NCBI GenBank assembly: GCA_937921935.1
Contig: CAKZWQ010000047.1
Coordinates: forward strand, 1-39,016
Source: an uncultured Gammaproteobacteria bacterium
GTDB lineage: Bacteria > Pseudomonadota > Gammaproteobacteria > Steroidobacterales > GCA-2729495
Reading direction: 5' to 3'
DNA length: 39,016 nt
The notes under the pieces are model-generated. The model ran no database searches. It was not told the DNA's origin and was given only the letters and a program-made list of their open reading frames with translations. Positions 1 through 7,905 of the stretch are shown here, piece after piece (the stretch's first letter is position 1; each line of letters opens with the position of its first letter). Made by a program: the position numbers and the translations under genes.

Positions 1-3000
1 CGCGGTCACGCCCGCTGCCTCGCAGTCCACGGCCACCCGGCTCGCGTACTCGGCCAGCGCGCCGTAACTCCAGCGCGTCGTCGCGCTGCTCAGCGCCAGC
101 TGCTTCGGCGACGCCGCCGCCACAGTCGCAAACGCCGTCCAGACATCAGGCGCAAACGACCAGGCCGCTAAGGCCAACGACGGTGAACTCACTGCCCCGG
201 ACCAGTCACCCACACGACCCTCAACACCCTCACTCAATCTCAACAGCACCGAACGCAACTCACTGCACAACAACGACAGACTGTGGGCATCGAACAGATC
301 TGCATCGTAGTTGCAGGCGATGGTCAGACCCTTTTCGTCTTCGGCAGCGTGCACACTCAGATCAAACTTTGCCGCTTCACTATCCAGTCCTTGCACAGAC
401 ACATCTAATGCGTCCATGTTGATTTCAGTTCGCGGCTGATTGTGCAAAGCCAACATCACCTGCACGACAGGATTTCGGGACGCGTCCCGTGGCGGCGCCA
501 ACTCTTCCACCAGTTTTTCAAAGGGCAGATCGGGGTGGGCATAGGCGTCCAGGGCGGCCTGCCGCACCCGCCCCAGCAACTCGCGAAAACTCGGGTTGCC
601 CCCAAGGTCGGCCCGCAACACCAGCGTGTTCACGAAAAAACCCACCAGGCCTTCCAGTTCCGTGCGGCCGCGTCCGGCAATGGGTGTACCCAGCAAGACC
701 TGCTCGCTCCCCGCCAGCCGGCCCAGCACCACGGACAGACCCGCCGCCAGCACCATGAACAAGGTGCAGCCCGTCTCCCGGGCCACCGCGTGGCAACCGG
801 CCAGCAAGGCCGGCTCCAGGCGAAGCTCATACCAGGCGCCGTGATGCCCCTGCACCGGCGGCCGTGGGCGATCGGTGGGCAAAGCCAGGCTCAGGGGCGC
901 GCCGGCCAGCTGCTCGCGCCAGTAAGCCAGTTGCCGGCTCAGCTCGCCCGCCGCCAGCCGCTCCTGCTGCCAGCGCGCGTAGTCCGTGTACTGCAGCGGC
1001 AAGGCTGACCAGGCGAGCGCTTCGCCCTGGCAGGCCGCGTTGTAAGCCTGCGCCAGTTCCCGGAACAGCACCCCCAGGGACCAGCCGTCCGCCACAATGT
1101 GATGCACCACCACCAGCAAGCGGTGCTCTGTGGCACCAGCCGATAAACAATGCACCCGCCACAGGGGACCAGCACCCAGATCAAAGGGATCGGCTACCAG
1201 CTCGGCACCGCGCGCAGCCAGCGCAGCCGCGGCACAGCTCTCCCACTGCACACTGACCGGAACCGCCGGACTGACCACCTGCCAGGGCTCGCCGTCCCGA
1301 TCGACAAAATGCGTGCGCAGACTGCCGTGACGCGCCGTGACGGCCGCCACCGCCGCTGCCAGCGCAGACTCGTCAAGAACACCGGCAAGCTGTAACAAGG
1401 CATGCACGTTGTAGGCCGACGAAGCCGGTTCAAGTTGCGCCAGAAACCATAAGCGCCGCTGGCCCGGGGACACCGGCAGCACCCCCGTCTGTTGGGACGG
1501 TACCGCGCACGGAATCGCTTCGGTCGGTGGCAGTTTCTGAACCGCCGCAGCGATGCCGGCCGGCGTGGGCGATTCAAAGATGCTGCGCAGGGCCAGCTCG
1601 ACGCCCAGGGTATCGCGCACACGCGACACCAGTTGCGTGGCCAGCAGCGAATGTCCGCCCAGGGCAAAAAAGTCCGCGTGCACGCCTACCTGGCCGCGCC
1701 CCAGTAGCCCGGCAAACAACTCGCACACGGCTCCTTCCAGCGGCGTGCGTGCCGCCGTGTCGTCGGCCGGCTGATCTGACCAGGCCGGCGCCGGCAACGC
1801 CTGCCGGTCCAGCTTGCCGTTCGGTGTCAGGGGCAGGCTCGCCACCGACATCCATAAGCCCGGCACCATGTAGTCCGGCAAGCCCCGGGCCAGTTCGCTG
1901 CGCAGGCTGGCCACATCCACGTCATCCGTCACCGGCACTATCCAGGCCACCAGCCGCACATCGCCGCCCGGCGCCGTGCGTACGCCGGCGGCTGCCGCCG
2001 CCACCTCCGGCTGCGCCAGCAGGGCCGCTTCCACCTCGCCCAGTTCGATCCGAAAGCCGCGCAGCTTCACCTGCGTGTCCAGCCGACCCAGCAACTCCAG
2101 TTCACCGTCACTGCGCCAGCGCGCCCGGTCTCCCGTCCGGTAAACGCGCTCGCCCGTCGCCGGCATGCGAACAAACTTCGCCGCCGTGAGTTCCGGGTCA
2201 CGCCAGTAACCCGATGCCAGGGCCGGACCACTCAGACAAAGTTCACCGGCAATACCCACGGCTAAGGGCTGCAAATTCTGGTCGAGTACTAACAATTGTG
2301 TATTGGGAAAAGCCTTGCCGATGGGCACCGCCAAGCCATCTGGAAGTCTGTGGTGAGTTTCGAACCAGCTTGAATCAATCGTCGCCTCTGCCACGCCATA
2401 GGAATTCACCACGCGACCTTTGGGCCCCACCAGGGCACGCAACTGGTTGTACTCCCCGCCCGTCCACGACTCGGAGCCGACGATAGCCAGCCGCAGGCCG
2501 CGCAAATCCGTCGACCCGGGTTGCAGATGCTGCAGCAACAAGCGCATGACGGCCGGTACGAATTCCCCGCAGCTGATGTATTGCTGCCTGATGAGGCTTA
2601 GCAGTTCAGCTGGATTGAGCAGTTGTTCACGCGTACACAACACCAGGCAACCACCAGTGGTCAGGGCCCGGACCCAGTCACCCGTAAACACATCAAAGGA
2701 CATGGCCGCCATCTGCAGATGGCGATCAGCGGGACTGAGCTCATAAACCCGTGCCCAGGCTGAGGCGGCACTGGCAAGACTGCCATGACTGATAGCGACA
2801 CCCTTAGGCGCGCCCGTCGAACCCGAGGTATAGACAAGGTAGGCCGGAGCATCCGCGCAGCCAGGCTCGTTTACTTCCAAAGGCGCGCCCAGCAGCTTGT
2901 CCACGCGCACACTAAGGCAGTCTTCGGCCCAGGCCGGCAAGGCATCCACGCACAGAATCGCGGCGGGCTCGGCATCGTCGACCATGCCCGCCACCCGCGC

Positions 3001-6000
3001 CTCCGGTAACTCCGGATCCAGCAGCAGATAAGCACAACCGGCCTGCAAGCTGCCCAATACACTGGCGATGAGATCAACGGATCGCGGCATCGCAATAGCC
3101 ACCACCCGGCCCTGGCCTAGCCCGGCCGCGCGCAAGGCGCCGGCAATTCCATTAGCCCGCCGGTGTAGCGATGCGTAAGTTGTCTGACCGAAATCACCTA
3201 CTATCGCAACAGCATCCGGCTGATGCGCGGCCCAGTTGGCGAACCGCTGGTGGACCAGGTCTTCGTTCCGGTCCAACTGTGCCGGCGCCTGCCACTGCGC
3301 CAGCATTTCGCGCTCTCGTGAACCCGGCAGGGGCAAACTGCCGAGGCTTTGTTCGACATTCGCGAGCAGGCCGGCGAGCAAATTCTCATAGTGATCAGCG
3401 AAGCGTTCTATGGTGCTCGCGTCAAAGAGATCCGTGTCGTACTCGAATATCAGATTGGCGCCCTCGGCGTGTTCGCCGATGTTCAGACTGAGGTCAAAGT
3501 TGGCGACGCCATGCTCGACCAGTTCCCCCAGTCGGAAATTCACCGGGCCGGCCTTTTGTTCAAGGTCAGGGATGGGCGTCAGATTAAACATGGCCTGGAA
3601 CACAGGGGCGCGACTCAGACTGCGGCCCGGCTGCAAGGCTTCGACCAGCATCTCGAAGGGGAAATCCTGGTGCGCAAACGCCGCCAGGGTTGCTGAGCGA
3701 ACCGTCTTCAGAAACTGGGCAGCAGACTGATCCGGCGTAACGGGCGCTCGAATTACCAGGGTATTAATGAACAGGCCAAGCAATGAATTCAGCTGAGGAT
3801 GAGTGCGCCCGGCAACGGGAGTGCCCACCAGCAGATCTCTTTGGCCCGACCAGCGATAGAGCAGCAACTGAAATGCCGCCAGCAAAACCATAAACAGAGT
3901 GCATCCCTGCGTCTGGCCGAGGGCACGCAGGGCAGTCAACTGATCGGCAGACAATTGACGTCGCAGCCACGCGCCGCGAAAGCGCTGCTCTGGCGGCCTG
4001 GGTCGATCCGTCGGCAATTCCAGTAATGCAGGCGCATCCTGCAAGGCCTCGACCCAATACTCGCGCTCGGCTGCCAGTTCCCCGGATGCTTGCCGCGCGC
4101 ACTGCCAGAGACTGTAGTCCGCATACTGCAGGGCTAAAGCCTCTGGCTGCCAGGGGCTGCCGGCCTGCCGCGCCTGGTAGGCAGCCGCGAGCTCCCGCAG
4201 GAGCAAACCATTGGAATGTCCGTCAGACACCAGGTGATGAATCACGATGAGCAGGCAGGCTCGATCCGGCCCATCGCGATACAGGCGCAAACGCCACAAC
4301 GGGCCGCGGCGGATATCAAAGGGTGCCGCGGCTTCGGCCGCCAGTTCCCCGGCATCGCAGGGCCGCTCCAACTGACGATAATCAATGGCCATATCAGCCA
4401 GCACCTGCTGTCGAGGAATCCCGTTACTGTCCGGAAAACAACTGCGCAACACCTCATGACGCGCGACAAGAGCAGCGGCGGCCTGCCGCAGAATCTCGCT
4501 ATCCAAAGACCCTGTTAGTTCAAGGCTAAAAGCGATGTGATAAGCCGGGCTGCCAGGGTCAAGTTGCTCCAGAAACCAAAGTCTGCGCTGACCGGGTGAT
4601 AAGGGTATTTCCTTTGGTCGCGCGCGTGCGACGGGCACCGCAATCGTGCTTGCCTGGCTTGCCTGTAAAGCGTTGGCCAGGCCGGCAATACTGGGATCAA
4701 GAAAAAAGTCGCGCAGCGATAATTGCGTATCAAAATGCGCATTGATCTGCGCGAGCAAACGGGTTGCCCGCATGGAGTCGCCACCCAGGGCAAAGAAATC
4801 ATCATGGCGACCGATATCCGCTGCGCCCAGCAACTCCTCCCACATTAATTCGAGAGCCTGCTCCTCAGGACCCTCAGGTGGCCGCGAAGCAAGCTCGGGC
4901 TCAGCATTCGCTATGCGCAAAGCACCGCGGTCCACTTTACCGTTCGGTGTCAGGGGAATAGCCGGCAGGCACTGAATGATTGCTGGCACCCAGGCAGCAG
5001 GCAGGCGGTTGCGCAAGGTGCGGCGCACCGCAGGGACATCCACAGAGGTTCCCGTTGCGGGCTCCACCCAGGCGCACAATTGAGCCGGCTCGCCACGCAA
5101 TCCGGCCGCTGCCTGGCGAACTTGCGGCAGATTCAGCAGGGCAGCTTCAACATCGCCCAGTTCAATGCGATGGCCGCGTAACTTCACCTGCTGATCCATT
5201 CGCCCAAGGCATTCGAGTTGTCCGTCGGGGCGCCAGCGCGCCAGGTCACCGCTGCGATACATCCGTTGATCAGTGTTGAGAAAATCCGGCACATATTTGC
5301 GCGCCGTGAGTTGCGTATCGCGCCAGTAGCCTGGGCCCACACCCAGCCCGGATACGCACAACTCACCGGCAACCCCAACGGGGGCCGGCTGGCCGGCTCC
5401 GTCAAGCACCCAGGCACGCACGTTATCGATGGGCCGGCCAACGGGGACGGCCAGCAGGCTTTGATGATCCTGCACTTCCGCGCAGGTGATATCCCAGACT
5501 TCCGAGGTCCCATAGGTATTGAGCAGACGCACGCCGGGGGCGGCACGACGAAAAATACCGGGCAGATCAGGCGGCAAAGGCTCACCGCTGGTAATACAGC
5601 TATGCAGTCGCGGCAAACGTTGGCCCAACTCAGGACACTGAACCAGTACTTCACGCAGCAACGCGGGTACGAAAACCAGATGACTGACATCAGCAGCGGC
5701 GCAGGCCTCTAACAGTTGTCGAGGATCGCGCGCGCGATCCTCGGGCAGTAAAAGCAGCCTGGCCCCGACCCCAAGGGCGCCAAAAATCTCCCAGACTGAA
5801 TCGATAAAGTTCAGACTCGTGCGCAGCGCGAATACATCATCGGCACCGAATGGGTAGCTGCGCCACATCCATGCACAGCGATTGAGCGCCGACCTATGTA
5901 AACCCACAGCACCTTTCGGCTGGCCGGTCGAGCCCGAGGTGTAAAGCACATAAGCCGGATCATCAGGAGTCCCGGCAGGCGGCGGCAATTGCCCGCCGGG

Positions 6001-7905
6001 CATTGCGGTAGCCGGATCAATGCTTGCTAAGACTGCTGGCAAACAACAACGCCCCGCTGCATCTGCGACAACATGCTGAACGCCCGCATCTTCGATCATC
6101 AACTGCAGGCGCGCCGGCGGATACTCGGGATCCAGCGGCAGATAGGCCGCACCGCATCGCAACACCGCCAGTACAGTCGCAATAAGATCGGGGCTGCGCT
6201 CGCAAGCCACGCCGACCACGTCTGCCTTCTGAATGCCCGCCTGCAGCAACTGGCCGGCAATTGCATCGCTTCGCATCGCCAGCCACTCGTAGCTGAAAGC
6301 CTGTCCGGCAAACAATAAGGCCGGGCGCTGGGGAGAACGCTGCGCCTGGGCGGCGAACAATTCGTAGAGGCTTTGAGCCTCGGGCAGGGTCTGTTCCGGG
6401 CCCTGACCCAACGCGATTAGCTGGGCCCGCTCACCCGCCAATCGAATATTCAGTGCTGACAGTCGCGTGCTTTGGTCGGCAATGATGGACTCAAGCAATG
6501 CCAGCCAGCGCGCCGGCAAAGCCTCGGCAACCACCGGATCAAAACTCGCGTCATCCCAGCCCATGTAGCCCCGCAAAGGCGCGCCGGGCCCGGCATCGTT
6601 CACCGAACATTCCAGTTCCCAAAAACTTTCTCGGTTCAGGTTGAGGGTTTCAATGCCGAATTCCACATCACCCGCCGTGACTATCGCGGCTGGCGTCGAC
6701 TCGTACAAAAACAGTATCTGAAAAAGGGGGTGCACCCCCGGCGCGCGACTCGGGCTGCAAGCAGCCACGACTTGTTCGAAAGACACCTGGCGATGAGCAA
6801 AAACCCGCAGCACCGTTTCACGTTCCTGCCGAAGCAGTTCTTCAAAGGCCAGGTCTTGATCGGCACGGGTTCGATACACCAGGTTATTGGCGAAGCAACC
6901 TACACTGCGGGCGAAGTCTTCGTTGCGCCCGGTCATGGGCGAACCAATGGGAACATCGGTCTGACCGGACAGGCGGATCAGCAGGGCCCGCAGGGCAGCC
7001 AGCAGCACTGTGAAGGTAGTGGTCTGCTCGTCGCGAGCCAGTTGGCGCAAGCTGTCGGCCAGGCCAGCGGGCACATGCAGGGCCAGCCGCCGCTGCTTAC
7101 CCGCCCCGGCCGGCGCCCTGCGTGGGAGACTGACGGCCGGGGGCAATTCAGCCAGCTGTTGTTGCCACCAGGTCAGTGTTTTGACCGGCGGTTGCGCCAT
7201 CTGATCACTGTCCGCACGCGCGAAATCTGCATAAGCCCGGGGCATGGGTGGCGGTGCGGACGCGGCACCTCGATAGTGCCCATACAGCTGCGCCAACTCA
7301 TCCCGAATAATGCCGACGGAAGGCCCATCCGCCACGATGTGATGGGCGGTCACCAGCAAGCGATAATCATTGCGTCCCAGGCATAGCAGTAGTGGGCGTA
7401 ACAGGGGCCCGCGCTGCAGATCAAAAGGCTGCGCCAGTTGTGACTGGGCAATTTGAGCCAGGGCATCGGGACCCGACAATTCCAGTATCGAGTCAGGTAT
7501 CCAGGCTGCCGGCAAAGCAGGCTCGGCAAGCTGCCAGACTGCACCGTCCACCATTTCCAGCCGGGTGCGCAGCACGGCATGGCGCACCAGCAATTCCTGC
7601 CACGCTGAGCTGAGGGCAGGCGCATCCAGAGCACCCCGCAGGATGATGATGAACTGCTCGACGGCACCCCGATGACCAGGATTCAGCTGTTCCAGTAACC
7701 AGAAACTACGCTGGGGCGCCGACAAAGGTGCGCGGGCTGATTCCTGCCGCAGCAAGTCCATGACGGCGACACGGTCTTTTTGCAGTGCTGCGCGGGCGGC
7801 CGGATCCAGCACTCCGGGCGGCGCACGGAAATGCAAGCTCTCACCCTCAAGCCAGAACTGTGCGCCGGCTGCACGAAGCCTTTCCAGCAAGACCGACGCG
7901 TTCAC
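1..7905 (-). CDS. Multimodular NRPS, TubC docking-C-A-PCP-C-A-PCP-C-A (3' end outside window)
   Basis: The frame is open from a GTG at 7905 to the window edge, 2635 codons without a stop. Residues 1-50 match a TubC-type N-terminal docking domain (LLERLRAAGAQFWLEGE). Three condensation domains have intact catalytic motifs: HHIVADG at residue 188, HHLVSDG at 1223, HHIVADG at 2268. Adenylation domain 1 has its phosphate loop near residue 652 (YVLYTSGSTGQPKG) and adenylation domain 2 near 1689 (YLVYTSGSTGAPKG). Carrier-protein serines are S1044 (GGDS) and S2086 (GGHS). A third adenylation domain begins near residue 2585 and is cut. By-eye specificity codes are I-D-W-V-I-S-T-W-D-K (needs a one-residue gap; beta-alanine-like) and D-V-G-E-A-V-S-I-D-K (ornithine-like). 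No epimerase or thioesterase lies inside the window. The start is fixed by AGAAGG six bases upstream and by a GTGA overlap with the upstream NRPS. Confidence 0.93.
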   Translation of the reverse strand, partial: MNASVLLERLRAAGAQFWLEGESLHFRAPPGVLDPAARAALQKDRVAVMDLLRQESARAPLSAPQRSFWLLEQLNPGHRGAVEQFIIILRGALDAPALSSAWQELLVRHAVLRTRLEMVDGAVWQLAEPALPAAWIPDSILELSGPDALAQIAQSQLAQPFDLQRGPLLRPLLLCLGRNDYRLLVTAHHIVADGPSVGIIRDELAQLYGHYRGAASAPPPMPRAYADFARADSDQMAQPPVKTLTWWQQQLAELPPAVSLPRRAPAGAGKQRRLALHVPAGLADSLRQLARDEQTTTFTVLLAALRALLIRLSGQTDVPIGSPMTGRNEDFARSVGCFANNLVYRTRADQDLAFEELLRQERETVLRVFAHRQVSFEQVVAACSPSRAPGVHPLFQILFLYESTPAAIVTAGDVEFGIETLNLNRESFWELECSVNDAGPGAPLRGYMGWDDASFDPVVAEALPARWLALLESIIADQSTRLSALNIRLAGERAQLIALGQGPEQTLPEAQSLYELFAAQAQRSPQRPALLFAGQAFSYEWLAMRSDAIAGQLLQAGIQKADVVGVACERSPDLIATVLAVLRCGAAYLPLDPEYPPARLQLMIEDAGVQHVVADAAGRCCLPAVLASIDPATAMPGGQLPPPAGTPDDPAYVLYTSGSTGQPKGAVGLHRSALNRCAWMWRSYPFGADDVFALRTSLNFIDSVWEIFGALGVGARLLLLPEDRARDPRQLLEACAAADVSHLVFVPALLREVLVQCPELGQRLPRLHSCITSGEPLPPDLPGIFRRAAPGVRLLNTYGTSEVWDITCAEVQDHQSLLAVPVGRPIDNVRAWVLDGAGQPAPVGVAGELCVSGLGVGPGYWRDTQLTARKYVPDFLNTDQRMYRSGDLARWRPDGQLECLGRMDQQVKLRGHRIELGDVEAALLNLPQVRQAAAGLRGEPAQLCAWVEPATGTSVDVPAVRRTLRNRLPAAWVPAIIQCLPAIPLTPNGKVDRGALRIANAEPELASRPPEGPEEQALELMWEELLGAADIGRHDDFFALGGDSMRATRLLAQINAHFDTQLSLRDFFLDPSIAGLANALQASQASTIAVPVARARPKEIPLSPGQRRLWFLEQLDPGSPAYHIAFSLELTGSLDSEILRQAAAALVARHEVLRSCFPDSNGIPRQQVLADMAIDYRQLERPCDAGELAAEAAAPFDIRRGPLWRLRLYRDGPDRACLLIVIHHLVSDGHSNGLLLRELAAAYQARQAGSPWQPEALALQYADYSLWQCARQASGELAAEREYWVEALQDAPALLELPTDRPRPPEQRFRGAWLRRQLSADQLTALRALGQTQGCTLFMVLLAAFQLLLYRWSGQRDLLVGTPVAGRTHPQLNSLLGLFINTLVIRAPVTPDQSAAQFLKTVRSATLAAFAHQDFPFEMLVEALQPGRSLSRAPVFQAMFNLTPIPDLEQKAGPVNFRLGELVEHGVANFDLSLNIGEHAEGANLIFEYDTDLFDASTIERFADHYENLLAGLLANVEQSLGSLPLPGSREREMLAQWQAPAQLDRNEDLVHQRFANWAAHQPDAVAIVGDFGQTTYASLHRRANGIAGALRAAGLGQGRVVAIAMPRSVDLIASVLGSLQAGCAYLLLDPELPEARVAGMVDDAEPAAILCVDALPAWAEDCLSVRVDKLLGAPLEVNEPGCADAPAYLVYTSGSTGAPKGVAISHGSLASAASAWARVYELSPADRHLQMAAMSFDVFTGDWVRALTTGGCLVLCTREQLLNPAELLSLIRQQYISCGEFVPAVMRLLLQHLQPGSTDLRGLRLAIVGSESWTGGEYNQLRALVGPKGRVVNSYGVAEATIDSSWFETHHRLPDGLAVPIGKAFPNTQLLVLDQNLQPLAVGIAGELCLSGPALASGYWRDPELTAAKFVRMPATGERVYRTGDRARWRSDGELELLGRLDTQVKLRGFRIELGEVEAALLAQPEVAAAAAGVRTAPGGDVRLVAWIVPVTDDVDVASLRSELARGLPDYMVPGLWMSVASLPLTPNGKLDRQALPAPAWSDQPADDTAARTPLEGAVCELFAGLLGRGQVGVHADFFALGGHSLLATQLVSRVRDTLGVELALRSIFESPTPAGIAAAVQKLPPTEAIPCAVPSQQTGVLPVSPGQRRLWFLAQLEPASSAYNVHALLQLAGVLDESALAAAVAAVTARHGSLRTHFVDRDGEPWQVVSPAVPVSVQWESCAAAALAARGAELVADPFDLGAGPLWRVHCLSAGATEHRLLVVVHHIVADGWSLGVLFRELAQAYNAACQGEALAWSALPLQYTDYARWQQERLAAGELSRQLAYWREQLAGAPLSLALPTDRPRPPVQGHHGAWYELRLEPALLAGCHAVARETGCTLFMVLAAGLSVVLGRLAGSEQVLLGTPIAGRGRTELEGLVGFFVNTLVLRADLGGNPSFRELLGRVRQAALDAYAHPDLPFEKLVEELAPPRDASRNPVVQVMLALHNQPRTEINMDALDVSVQGLDSEAAKFDLSVHAAEDEKGLTIACNYDADLFDAHSLSLLCSELRSVLLRLSEGVEGRVGDWSGAVSSPSLALAAWSFAPDVWTAFATVAAASPKQLALSSATTRWSYGALAEYASRVAVDCEAAGVTA

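Noticed and set aside
183..7667. Many open frames of 60-300 codons on the plus strand and in other minus frames across the left third
   Set aside because: They are shadows of the large minus-strand NRPS frame, are Pro/Arg/Ala-rich and show no domains.
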